10,449 nucleotides of DNA from Bacteroidota bacterium (GCA_003242315.1 QGUY01000133.1:1-10449); one strand, 5' to 3'. Shown: positions 1 to 7,172, numbered from the stretch's first letter. Translations and numbers: made by a program. The notes: a model not told the origin generated them from the sequence alone.

Positions 1-54
1 GTTCGGATCTCTCGGTGTTTTCCATTTTCTCTTGTGCCGGCGGTCTTGATTTGT

Positions 55-798
55 CTAAGAGTAGGCGATAGAACCGACGAAACTGACCTTGTATGATCCG
101 GTGAGGCGTGGATATCGTTTCACGTAGTACGTGAAGAACTTCATGAAATTGCTGAGGATAATCGCTTTGCATTCCTCTATCTCGGCGTGTTTGAGAAGGA
201 ATGGTGTGAATGACGCGAGGAAGCGATTGGGAAGGGGTTTGTTGTAGATGTTGTCGAGGATTTCGGGACGGCCCATTCGATAGGTGGCGTGGAATTCTTC
301 CACTAGATTGGAAGGAAGTTTCTCCTGCAAAAGCAGTGCGATCAGATCTTTGCACATTACCGTTCCACTTCCCCAATCAGAAAACATGTAACCGAGCGAA
401 GGCATAATGTGCGTGATCTGGGTTCCGTCGTACAGGCAGGAGTTCGCACCGGTGCCAAGGATGCACGCGATGCCGGGTTCATTTTGCAGGAGACTTCTTG
501 CCGCTCCAAGGATGTCACCCGATACTTCTATCGGAAAACGGGTGGTGATGACGGAGGAAAGCGCGTTGCTCACCTGCGTCGCTTTTATTGGCGCGCCGCA
601 TCCTGCGCCATAGAAGAAAATCTTTTCGACGTTACCTACGAAAGGAAGAACTTTCTGCTCGGCAACTGCGGCGATGTCTTCTTCGGAAAGAAAATAGGGA
701 TTGAGGCCTTCTGTCACTACCGAGGCAAGACGGTTTCCGCCTTCGTCAACCAGTCGCCACTCCGTCTTGGTTGAGCCGCTGTCCGCAATCAATATCAT
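55..798 (-). CDS. BadF/BadG-type ATPase, N-acetylglucosamine-kinase-like, C-terminally short
   Basis: Cytoplasmic sugar kinase of the BadF/BadG/BcrA/BcrD ATPase family (ASKHA fold), the group holding N-acetylglucosamine and N-acetylmuramic acid kinases. It would phosphorylate an amino sugar with ATP during cell-wall or chitin-sugar recycling. Visible in 247 residues: phosphate-1 loop DSGSTKTEW (6-14), the N-P-Y segment typical of the group (33-35), GAGCG (64-68), SGD with candidate catalytic Asp95, phosphate-2/adenosine loop GTGANS (115-120), and GSIAY near the end. Start is the ATG at 798, directly before the first beta strand. Family members usually run about 280-290 residues, with 35-40 after GSIAY; here TAG follows GSIAYS, so the last helix is missing or frameshifted. 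Family assignment is firm; the exact sugar is not known, and activity is uncertain because of the short end. It lies 103 bp after a response-regulator gene on the same strand. Confidence 0.85.
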   Translation of the reverse strand: MILIADSGSTKTEWRLVDEGGNRLASVVTEGLNPYFLSEEDIAAVAEQKVLPFVGNVEKIFFYGAGCGAPIKATQVSNALSSVITTRFPIEVSGDILGAARSLLQNEPGIACILGTGANSCLYDGTQITHIMPSLGYMFSDWGSGTVMCKDLIALLLQEKLPSNLVEEFHATYRMGRPEILDNIYNKPLPNRFLASFTPFLLKHAEIEECKAIILSNFMKFFTYYVKRYPRLTGSYKVSFVGSIAYS

Positions 799-854
799 AA
801 TGGCTGTCTGTCTGAGTAGATGGGGTATGAGGTATACCCTTCAGACAAAGATTG

Positions 855-883
855 TTCCGGGAATCAAAGGTTGCATCCCGGAA
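855..883 (-). terminator. Hairpin between response regulator and kinase genes
   Basis: A perfect 8-bp stem, TTCCGGGA (855-862) with TCCCGGAA (876-883), closes a 13-nt loop. It lies 19 nt after the stop codon of the response regulator in the direction of transcription, where an intrinsic terminator would be expected. Only a weak T-containing stretch (CAATCTTTG) follows the stem, so it could instead be an attenuator or mRNA-stability hairpin ahead of the kinase gene. Confidence 0.4.
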
Positions 884-901
884 AATAGTGATTTGCAATA
901 A

Positions 902-1540
902 TCACTGAATTAGCCGTTGCTTGTAGGCTTTGTTCACCAATTCGGCTGTATTGCGGGCTTTCAGTTTGTAAAGGAGGTTCTTTCGGTGGGTTTCAACCGT
1001 GTTCTTGCTGATGAAGAGTTTCTCGCCGATCTCGTGTGTAGTGAATCCTGAAGCAATACATTCGAGGACTTCCTTTTCGCGGTCCGACAGTTTTTCTTCC
1101 GCAGCATGTTGCTCCGATGCAGCTTTCATGAAACTGCTGAGCAGGGTCTTGCTGACTTCTTCGCTGAGATAGGTGGATCCCTCGTGGAGCGTGTAAATCG
1201 CCTTTAACAGGGAATCTTTCCCCGTGTTTTTCAGAATGTATCCGAGGGCGCCGGCTTTCAGGATGTCCGAGATGTAGTCGCGATCATTGTACATGGAAAG
1301 CCCCAGAATTTTTACGGATGGATGTCTCTTCGCAAGTTCGCGCGTTGTTTGAATTCCATCCATCCCGGGCATGTTAATGTCGAGGATCACGATGTCCACC
1401 GGCTCCCGGTCGCACAACTCCAGCACTTCATGCCCGTTTTTTGCCTCGCCCACGACACAAAGGTCCTTCTCATCCTCAAGCAGTGATTTGAGGCCATCCA
1501 CAAACATCTGGTGATCATCAGCAAGTACAAGTCGGATCAT
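902..1540 (-). CDS. NarL/LuxR-family response regulator
   Basis: Cytoplasmic two-component transcription factor of 212 residues, full length for the NarL/FixJ class. The N-terminal receiver domain (about 1-120) has the acidic pair Asp8-Asp9, phospho-acceptor Asp54 in the strand VILD followed by MPGMDG, the switch Ser82, and Lys104 in YILKN. The C-terminal LuxR-type helix-turn-helix domain (about 148-207) starts with LSDREKEVLE and carries the recognition region SKNTVETHRKNLLYKL. Start is the ATG at 1540, preceded on the coding strand by a GAGGGG stretch 1 nt away. No histidine kinase gene is adjacent, so it is an orphan here; its partner and regulon cannot be read from the sequence. It lies 89 bp downstream of the xylanase gene on the same strand, but nothing shows that they are functionally linked. 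Confidence 0.93.
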   Translation of the reverse strand: MIRLVLADDHQMFVDGLKSLLEDEKDLCVVGEAKNGHEVLELCDREPVDIVILDINMPGMDGIQTTRELAKRHPSVKILGLSMYNDRDYISDILKAGALGYILKNTGKDSLLKAIYTLHEGSTYLSEEVSKTLLSSFMKAASEQHAAEEKLSDREKEVLECIASGFTTHEIGEKLFISKNTVETHRKNLLYKLKARNTAELVNKAYKQRLIQ

Positions 1541-1629
1541 ACCCCTCGTTCAATTGAGTGAATTTAGCGGGAAAAAGGGAAATGAGGAAATTAGCGATAC
1601 CGATTACTCCACCTGATTTAGTAAGGGGC

Positions 1630-2880
1630 TCAAAACTTTACAACTACCTTCCCCTTCGCTTTAGGCAAATCAACTTCTTTCGTCACTCCGTTTACGGTGA
1701 TTTTGTATTTGCCGTAAAAGGCAGGGACAGTGAATGTGCCTTTGCTGTCGGCCTTGCCGGATTTCGTCGTCCACCATTCTTTAAAGATCAGGTTTCGATA
1801 CGCTTCGGCTGCCGGGGTAGGCGACCAGTCGCGACGATACAGGGATGATACCGGAATCCAGTTTGCGCCCGCCCAGAAGCCCCACATGAGAATGCCGTCT
1901 ACCGCGGGATGAGCAAAACATATCTTGTAATAGTCGACGAGTTCCTTAGCGTTCATTTCCTCCTCTTCAGGTGTCATCGTCGTGATTTTTTGTACGTGGT
2001 ATTTCGAACGTTGTCCCGGCATGTTGAACTCTGTGATGCGGATGGGTAAACCGAAGATGGCCAATGAGTCGAGTGCACGTCGCAGTTCATTCCGATCGAA
2101 TGTTTCCGCATGGAGGTGACCCTGAACGCCAATGCCCGCAATGGGAACGCCCTGAGCAAGCAGCTTGCGAATCTGCGCCATGTATTCTGGCAGCTTGTTG
2201 CCGGTCAGTACATCGTAGTCGTTAAGGAACAGCTTTGCGTCAGGATCTCCATTGTGTGCCCATTGTGCCATGAGTTTCGTGATCTCGGGACCCAGTCGCT
2301 CTTCATAATAATTGCCGTGAATCATTTCATTGTTCAGGTCGTATTCAGCGAACCGACCTTTGTACCGGCGCGTAACGGTCTCTGCACGATTCTGCAACGT
2401 CATTCTCAATTCGTCATCATCCATCTCCTTCACCCACGGCTGGATAAATCTTTCGATGCCCCAAAAGAGATTGTGTGCGCGAAGCGGGATGTCGTGTTTT
2501 TCCGTCCAGGCAAGCAAAGCGTCAACAACACTGTAGTCGACCTTGCCTTTTTCTCTTTCCATGCTAGGCCACTTCACGGCATTTTCCGTGACTGCGCAAT
2601 TGAAGTTGGCGAGAAATTTTTCTTCATAGTTCTTGTAGTCGCTTTCCGACATGCGGCCGCTACCGAATCCGTTGCTTAGCGCTGCGCCAAACCAAAATTC
2701 ATGACGGAGCTGTTCTACAGTGACATTGTCGCCGGGTTTGGCCTGTACAATGATCTCGCCCATTCGATGGCGGGCGATGTCATTTTCGATGCCCGGATAC
2801 TGGGCATACACAAAAGTGGTGATGGTAACGAAGGCGATTGTTTTGAGTAACACTTTCATGGGAAGCCGGTTTTGAAGCAT
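1630..2880 (-). CDS. Secreted GH10 endo-1,4-beta-xylanase
   Basis: Glycoside hydrolase family 10 (retaining, TIM barrel), which cuts beta-1,4-xylan backbones outside the cytoplasm. From the ATG at 2880 it is 416 residues, with a Sec signal peptide (hydrophobic core about 11-23, likely cut after VYA at 26). Family marks: FWFGAAL near 62-68, NAVKW at 100-104, RAHNLFWG (134-141), the acid/base Glu185 in DLNNE, VQGH near 252-255, and the nucleophile Glu284 in ITEFN. The last 45 or so residues (AFYGKYKITVNG region) match the C-terminal extension usual in Bacteroidota members. Canonical GH10 motifs read WDVVNE and ITELD, so NNE, EFN and FWG rather than VWH are variants, but both catalytic Glu are kept. 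An AAGGA lies 10 nt before the 2880 ATG; an ATG at 2859 also gives a good signal peptide, and a GTG at 2919 is unlikely. Specificity for xylan is inferred from the family. Confidence 0.9.
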   Translation of the reverse strand: MLQNRLPMKVLLKTIAFVTITTFVYAQYPGIENDIARHRMGEIIVQAKPGDNVTVEQLRHEFWFGAALSNGFGSGRMSESDYKNYEEKFLANFNCAVTENAVKWPSMEREKGKVDYSVVDALLAWTEKHDIPLRAHNLFWGIERFIQPWVKEMDDDELRMTLQNRAETVTRRYKGRFAEYDLNNEMIHGNYYEERLGPEITKLMAQWAHNGDPDAKLFLNDYDVLTGNKLPEYMAQIRKLLAQGVPIAGIGVQGHLHAETFDRNELRRALDSLAIFGLPIRITEFNMPGQRSKYHVQKITTMTPEEEEMNAKELVDYYKICFAHPAVDGILMWGFWAGANWIPVSSLYRRDWSPTPAAEAYRNLIFKEWWTTKSGKADSKGTFTVPAFYGKYKITVNGVTKEVDLPKAKGKVVVKF

Positions 2881-2917
2881 TGTAGGAAATTCCTTATGCC
2901 TTTCAAACCCTTTCTCC

Positions 2918-2934
2918 ACCGCCGCACGGGCGGT
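2918..2934. repeat. GC-rich hairpin in the xylanase/tetR divergent region
   Basis: ACCGCC (2918-2923) and GGCGGT (2929-2934) form a perfect 6-bp stem with a 5-nt loop. It lies 38 nt upstream of the xylanase ATG at 2880, in a 171-bp divergent region that is otherwise AT-rich. If transcribed it would fold in the xylanase 5' leader. It could be a leader hairpin, a copy of a small dispersed palindrome, or an operator; the sequence alone does not decide. Confidence 0.35.
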
Positions 2935-3021
2935 AGCATAATAACCTAATTGTCAGGTGGGTATAAAGAAATCTCCTGCCGGAATTTGATTTTGATGGAA
3001 TTTTTCCGAACCTTAGCATTC

Positions 3022-3035
3022 CTAACACCGTTAAC
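3022..3035 (+). promoter_or_regulatory. Putative TetR operator, site 1 (before tetR)
   Basis: CTAACACCGTTAAC contains the inverted repeat TAAC-N3-GTTA. It ends 16 nt before the tetR ATG at 3052. The same 14-mer, with one base changed and on the opposite strand, occurs before the downstream doxX-like gene (3669-3682). Placement next to a TetR-family gene fits autorepression. The role is inferred from symmetry, duplication and position. Confidence 0.55.
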
Positions 3036-3051
3036 ATCCCTTAAAATCCCA

Positions 3052-3651
3052 ATGGGAATCGCTGAACGCAGGCAAAGGCAGAAGGAGGAGGTCAGGACGG
3101 CCATCCTGGACACGGCCTGGCGGATCGTGGGTGCCGAAGGATGGCAGTCGCTCTCGATCCGCAAAATCGCCGATGCCATTGAGTACAGTGTTCCCGTGAT
3201 CTACGATCACTTTGAGAATAAGGAAGCGATTTTGGAGGAGTTTACCCTTCGCGGTTTCCGATTGCTCAATGAGCAGCTGAAAGAAGCCAGAGATCAGTTT
3301 CAGGATCCAGCGCGTCAGCTTGAAGCTATGGCCTATGCGTACTGGCGTTTTGCTTTCGACAACAAAGAGTATTACCAGCTCATGTACGGGCTTGGTCTCC
3401 CAACTTGCGAAGCGATAAAGCGCGTTCCAGAACTGGCAGCCCAAACGGACCTCATTATGGAGCCTATCGAAGTGTTGGTTCGGGAGCACGGCAGCAAAGC
3501 GGATCCGTTCCTGAAGTACCACACGTTTGTGTCGATGCTTCACGGGATGATCGCTATCAATATGGTGGGCAGGAGTGCAAACCGGGAAGAGTTGAACATG
3601 ATGGTGCTGAAGGACTTCCTGGAAAGCTTCCTGGCGGGATTCAATTCCTAA
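3052..3651 (+). CDS. TetR/AcrR-family transcriptional regulator (WHG-type C-terminal domain)
   Basis: DNA-binding repressor of 199 residues, normal for TetR proteins. The N-terminal HTH domain runs from about 12 to 62: ILDTAWRIVGAEGW (helix 1), LSIRKIADAI (helix 2), SVPVIYDHFENKEAIL (recognition helix and helix 4). The ligand-binding part contains AYWRFAFDNKEYYQLMYG (about 92-109), which resembles the WHG-type C-terminal domain of this superfamily; this is a judgement by eye. Start is set at the ATG at 3052, just before the usual ERRQRQKE lead-in. An upstream extension to the ATG at 2995 or a TTG at 2950 would add residues with no family likeness and would run through the putative operator at 3022-3035. 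The doxX-like gene follows 71 bp downstream on the same strand with a second operator copy between, so it probably represses both itself and that gene. The ligand is unknown. Confidence 0.92.
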   Translation: MGIAERRQRQKEEVRTAILDTAWRIVGAEGWQSLSIRKIADAIEYSVPVIYDHFENKEAILEEFTLRGFRLLNEQLKEARDQFQDPARQLEAMAYAYWRFAFDNKEYYQLMYGLGLPTCEAIKRVPELAAQTDLIMEPIEVLVREHGSKADPFLKYHTFVSMLHGMIAINMVGRSANREELNMMVLKDFLESFLAGFNS

Positions 3652-3668
3652 ATTTTTTTGCCCTTAAA

Positions 3669-3682
3669 GTTAACAGTGTTAG
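3669..3682 (-). promoter_or_regulatory. Putative TetR operator, site 2 (before doxX-like gene)
   Basis: GTTAACAGTGTTAG is the reverse complement of site 1 at 13 of 14 positions and contains the inverted repeat TAAC-N3-GTTA. It lies 40 nt before the ATG of the doxX-like gene, in the expected promoter zone, and 17 nt after the tetR stop. A third GTTAAC lies at 3708-3713, inside a short direct repeat AAATCAG (3702-3708 and 3716-3722), which may add to regulation or be chance. Confidence 0.55.
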
Positions 3683-3722
3683 ATAAAATAATGATGATAA
3701 TAAATCAGTTAACCTAAATCAG

Positions 3723-4130
3723 ATGCGTATGAAAAAGAAGGTAATCTTTTGGGTGTCTACGGGCCTGTTTTCGGCGATGATGTTGTTCTCGGCTTACAGC
3801 TATTTCACCGACGAAATGATTAAGGCCGCTTTCGTTCACCTGGGCTTTCCGGACTACTTCAGGATTGAATTGGCAGTGGCAAAGTTTCTTGGTGCAGCGG
3901 CACTTCTGATTCCTTTTGTTCCGAGAGCCCTTAAGCACTTTGCTTATGCCGGATTCACGATCAATCTTATATCCGCCGCTATTGCTCACCTGTCGCTGGG
4001 AGATCCCGCCGCAGCATGGATGCCTCCCCTGGTTTTCCTCGGTGTGCTTGCCGGTTCATTTATCAGCTATCAAAGGCTGAATGAATCAAGCCGACCGGAA
4101 CTGAAACCAAAAGAGGCGCTTGGATTTTAG
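3723..4130 (+). CDS. DoxX-like small integral membrane protein
   Basis: A 135-residue inner-membrane protein of the DoxX-like superfamily. Four hydrophobic helices can be seen at about 7-28, 48-67, 72-92 and 99-116, after a positive N-terminus (MRMKKK) that favours a cytoplasmic N-terminus. The stretch around HLGFPDYFRIEL and AKFLGAAAL (39-61) is characteristic of this family in Bacteroidota. The biochemical role of this subgroup is not established; relatives have been linked to quinone or redox stress and often sit next to TetR or MarR regulators, as here. The start could be either ATG of ATGCGTATG (3723 or 3729); no clear ribosome binding site is seen. The tetR gene is immediately upstream and a copy of the putative TetR operator lies in its promoter region, so it is the most likely target of that repressor. 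Confidence 0.85.
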   Translation: MRMKKKVIFWVSTGLFSAMMLFSAYSYFTDEMIKAAFVHLGFPDYFRIELAVAKFLGAAALLIPFVPRALKHFAYAGFTINLISAAIAHLSLGDPAAAWMPPLVFLGVLAGSFISYQRLNESSRPELKPKEALGF

Positions 4131-4141
4131 AGAGAGTTTCA

Positions 4142-4225
4142 AATCTTCACCGCAATGGTACGAAGGCGCAAAGGCTACTTTCTCTTTGCGGGACCTTTCG
4201 GCTTCGCGCCATTGCGGTGAAGATT
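4142..4225. repeat. 84-nt long-stem palindromic element at a convergent junction
   Basis: The outer arms, AATCTTCACCGCAATGG (4142-4158) and CCATTGCGGTGAAGATT (4209-4225), are a perfect 17-bp inverted repeat. Further pairing inside is possible: CGAAG (4161-4165) with CTTCG (4202-4206), and GCAAAG (4168-4173) with CTTTGC (4184-4189). It fills most of the 126-bp gap between the ends of the convergent doxX-like and rhamnosidase genes. No T-tract follows either side, so it is not a textbook terminator, though it could end transcription from both sides. The CGCAAAGG-type wording resembles dispersed intergenic palindromes found in many Bacteroidota genomes. Mobility is not shown: no flanking target duplication was identified. 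Confidence 0.6.
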
Positions 4226-4256
4226 CAAAGTGTAATGCTTATTCAACTATCGACCG

Positions 4257-7037
4257 TCAACTCTTACTGATAAAGTTGTACTTCCCTGAACCCACTGTAT
4301 ATACTGCGTATCCGTTCTCAAATTTTTTGAACGTGACGGTTTTGTCACCAGGCCGACCGCCGGTTTCGGTCACATCGGATGCCTTGCCCGCGGGAACGTA
4401 GACCGTTGCTGTACTGCCAACGGGCACTTCAATATCCATTGTGAAACCCCTATCGGTAATCTTCCATTCAATACCAGCCGTACCGTACGGTGTCATGTTC
4501 GAATACGCCGTATGAGTAACATCTCCTGCTGGTTGGGGTTTGAAGATGATGTGGCGATAGCCCGGCTGGTCAAGGTCGGTATTCATTCCTGCAAGAACAC
4601 GGTAGAACCAAACGATCCCGCCACCAAACATGGGATGATTGCGCGAACCTGATCCGTCCCATTGTTCCCACGTCGTCGTTGCACCTTGTTCGATCCACCA
4701 ACCGTAACTTGGTTGTGTTCTCTTGTTCATCGCCTCAAACGCGAGATCGTGCATGCCATACTGCGAGAGGGTCTCGAAGAAAAACTGAGTACCAAAAATT
4801 CCGGTGTCGAGATGGCCTCCGTTAGCCGCAATGTCCGCCTTCAATGCTGCGATAACTTTGGGTAGCTGTTCTTTCGGAACGCCCATCCTCAGCGCAAAGA
4901 TGTTTCCTCCAAAGCGGCCGTAAGTTCCCCGTTCTTTATCGTAGTACTTTTTCTGGAACGCGGCTTTTGTTCGCTCTGCAAGCTTCGCATAGTGTTTCGC
5001 TTTGTCTTTATAACCTAGTATCGAAGCAGTCTGCGCTGTAATGTCAGCGCAACGCCAGAGGTAAAAGGTATGCACCATGTCATCCAACGGAAGATCCAGA
5101 GCCGGTGCCCAGTCGCCCAGGTTCAACCACTTGTTTGGATTATTCGGACTTGGCGCCTGCGAGTGCATGATCCCTTCTTCGTTTGTCCACGTCAGCATGT
5201 ACCGGATGTAGCCTTCCATGCCTTCGAAGTTGTTGCTGAGCATGTCGACATCGCCATAGTGCAGGTAGAATTCCCACGGCATAATTTGCATAGCAGCGCC
5301 CCACGCCACGCCGCCACCGCATCCCGGTTGCCAGGGCGCGCCATTGGGCACGTAGCCCGTTTCGGGATTTTGCGATCCGAGAATGTCGCGAATCCACTTC
5401 GTGTAAAAGGCGCGCGCGTCAAAGTTGTGCATAACGGTGACGCACGCTACCTGACCATCACCCGTGTACGGCGAGCGTTCGCGATGCGGGCAATCACTCG
5501 CAATTCCGCCGTGCATGTTGTCGGTCTGGCTTCGCCACCAGATCCTGTGGATCTTATTGAAGAGTTCGTTTGAGCATTCGAACTTCCCAGTCGTCTCGAC
5601 ATCGCTGTAAACGGCTTCGGCCACAAGGTTTTCGGGTTTCAATTCGCCCGGCCAGTTGGATATTTCCACTTCCCTGAAGACAAACCACGTGAACCGCGCA
5701 GCGTATGATTCCGGTCCTCCACCTTTCAGTGTGTAGGAGTTGTCGCCAACGGGCGACTCACAGATATACTTGATGTCAATGCGTCGTCCTGCCTCACCCT
5801 GAACATTCACCAAATGCAGCCATCCCGAGATTTCTTCGCCGAAGTCCACGCGATACTTCCCATCTTCCAGCCTTTCAATCTTGACCGGTTTAAGGCGTTC
5901 CATCACTTTGTCTACCGGCGACATGTGAGCGACGAGCTTTCCTTCAGGCGCTTCACGCATTGCAACGGGCTCCCATGAGGAATCGTCAAAGTCGGCGCGA
6001 CTCCAACCCTCCTGCTCCAACCGCGCATCGTAGTGTTCTCCATCATATACGAGGTCCATCACGATGGCGCTTTTCGACGCTTTCCAACTCCCATCACTCA
6101 CGATGATGTCCTCGGTGCCATCTGTATACGTGATGTAGATCTGACCGAAGAAGCGAGGCGATCCATAAGAGTGTGTCCAGTTGATCGGCGCGTTGTAAAA
6201 ACCGTTCCCCACGATGGCGCCAAGGGCGTTGCTCCCTTTCTTTATCTTGTCGGTGATGTCATACGACAAATACATCACACGGTATTCTCTGAAATTGTCG
6301 GGCAACGAAATGTAGTTGTTCTCGAGTCCGGGTCGCTTTCCATACAATGTCACGTTGGGCACCATCACATCGTCGCTGATCTTTTCACCGTTCACGTAGA
6401 ATTCGAAAAAGCCCAACCCGCTTACGAACGCTCGCGCAGAAGCTATGTCCTTGTTGACTGTGAACGTCTTTCTCAATAGTGGTGCTGGCGGAGGCATTGG
6501 CTTTGGCTCCTCGTTATTTCCTCTCCTCGGTTTGGGCAATGCTTCTTCACCCTGCCACGGCGCGCCGATCCATTGTGCCTTCCATTCTTTGGGATCGAGC
6601 AAACCCATGCTCCAGAAGGCAGGCTCACTCCATTCAGAGACCTTTCCGTCTTTATCCCACGTTCTTACACGCCACCAGCAATCCTGCCTTGACGACAAGG
6701 TTTTGCCTGCGTACGGGACGTTAAAGGACTGCGATGAGTTGATTTTTCCACTTGCCCACAGGTCGGCCTCTCCGGCCAGTAGCTTTTCCTTAGATGACGC
6801 AACCTGGATCTCGCGCGCGGTTTGAACCTGACCCCGATCGCCTTCCCTGGCAACGTTTATCCAGGATAGTCGGGGATTGCGAACGTCGACCACGGTGGGG
6901 TTTTCCAGGTATTCGCATCGCAATCTGGTGGGCAGAAGCTGCGCTTCTGCGGATTGTGCAAACCATACCAGGCACACCAGAACCGATGCGAGGGACAGGA
7001 GGGTCGACGATTGGATTCGAATTCTTTTTGCGATCAC
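4257..7037 (-). CDS. Secreted GH78 alpha-L-rhamnosidase
   Basis: Family GH78 inverting glycosidase, which removes terminal alpha-L-rhamnose from plant glycosides, rhamnogalacturonan or similar glycans. The 926 residues start with a signal peptide, probably cut near SAEA/Q (32/33). Order: Fn3-like N-terminal domain (about 35-145), carbohydrate-binding-like beta domain with GNGFYN (277-282), a beta domain to about 475, the (alpha/alpha)6 catalytic barrel (about 480-820), and a C-terminal beta domain. Catalytic residues match the family spacing: Asp515, Glu520 (general acid) and Asp527 in DCPHRERSPYTGD, and Glu791 (general base) in TTWEQWDG, 271 residues after Glu520. A proline-rich stretch at 168-187 links the first two domains. 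Start is a GTG at 7037; an in-frame stop lies just upstream and no ATG fits the signal peptide. The permease gene precedes it on the same strand with a 201-bp gap, so it probably has its own promoter. Confidence 0.95.
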   Translation of the reverse strand: MIAKRIRIQSSTLLSLASVLVCLVWFAQSAEAQLLPTRLRCEYLENPTVVDVRNPRLSWINVAREGDRGQVQTAREIQVASSKEKLLAGEADLWASGKINSSQSFNVPYAGKTLSSRQDCWWRVRTWDKDGKVSEWSEPAFWSMGLLDPKEWKAQWIGAPWQGEEALPKPRRGNNEEPKPMPPPAPLLRKTFTVNKDIASARAFVSGLGFFEFYVNGEKISDDVMVPNVTLYGKRPGLENNYISLPDNFREYRVMYLSYDITDKIKKGSNALGAIVGNGFYNAPINWTHSYGSPRFFGQIYITYTDGTEDIIVSDGSWKASKSAIVMDLVYDGEHYDARLEQEGWSRADFDDSSWEPVAMREAPEGKLVAHMSPVDKVMERLKPVKIERLEDGKYRVDFGEEISGWLHLVNVQGEAGRRIDIKYICESPVGDNSYTLKGGGPESYAARFTWFVFREVEISNWPGELKPENLVAEAVYSDVETTGKFECSNELFNKIHRIWWRSQTDNMHGGIASDCPHRERSPYTGDGQVACVTVMHNFDARAFYTKWIRDILGSQNPETGYVPNGAPWQPGCGGGVAWGAAMQIMPWEFYLHYGDVDMLSNNFEGMEGYIRYMLTWTNEEGIMHSQAPSPNNPNKWLNLGDWAPALDLPLDDMVHTFYLWRCADITAQTASILGYKDKAKHYAKLAERTKAAFQKKYYDKERGTYGRFGGNIFALRMGVPKEQLPKVIAALKADIAANGGHLDTGIFGTQFFFETLSQYGMHDLAFEAMNKRTQPSYGWWIEQGATTTWEQWDGSGSRNHPMFGGGIVWFYRVLAGMNTDLDQPGYRHIIFKPQPAGDVTHTAYSNMTPYGTAGIEWKITDRGFTMDIEVPVGSTATVYVPAGKASDVTETGGRPGDKTVTFKKFENGYAVYTVGSGKYNFISKS

Positions 7038-7172
7038 GACAAGTCTTGGTTAACCTAAGAAAGGTGTTCAAAACGGCGGTCTTATTCAAGGGATTGGGTG
7101 CAGGATTCCTGGTGATACCGGGATACCGCAGGAAAGAGCGGCGGGAATCGACGACCTTATTTTCGTCTGCTC

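Noticed and set aside
1550..1557. TCAATTGA-type palindrome before the response regulator gene
   Set aside because: An 8-nt AT-rich palindrome is expected by chance, and no second copy or positional logic was seen.
2110..2679. Long plus-strand open frame opposite the xylanase gene
   Set aside because: It lies wholly antisense to a clear GH10 gene, shows no recognisable motif, and is best explained as a shadow of its codon usage.
2950..3051. N-terminal extension of the TetR regulator from TTG 2950 or ATG 2995
   Set aside because: The added residues do not resemble any TetR N-terminus and the extension runs over the putative operator at 3022-3035; ATG 3052 fits the family.
3031..3543. Minus-strand open frame opposite the tetR gene
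   Set aside because: Antisense to a well-supported TetR protein and without domain features.
5070..5573. Plus-strand open frame inside the rhamnosidase gene
   Set aside because: It is antisense to the catalytic domain, including the conserved acid motif; it has no start signal or family likeness.
2942..7058. TAACCTAA found at 2942-2949, 3710-3717 and 7051-7058
   Set aside because: Placement and orientation relative to the genes are inconsistent, so a shared regulatory role is not supported.
7114..7128. Tandem GATACCG repeat
   Set aside because: Only two 7-nt copies; too short to call a functional repeat.
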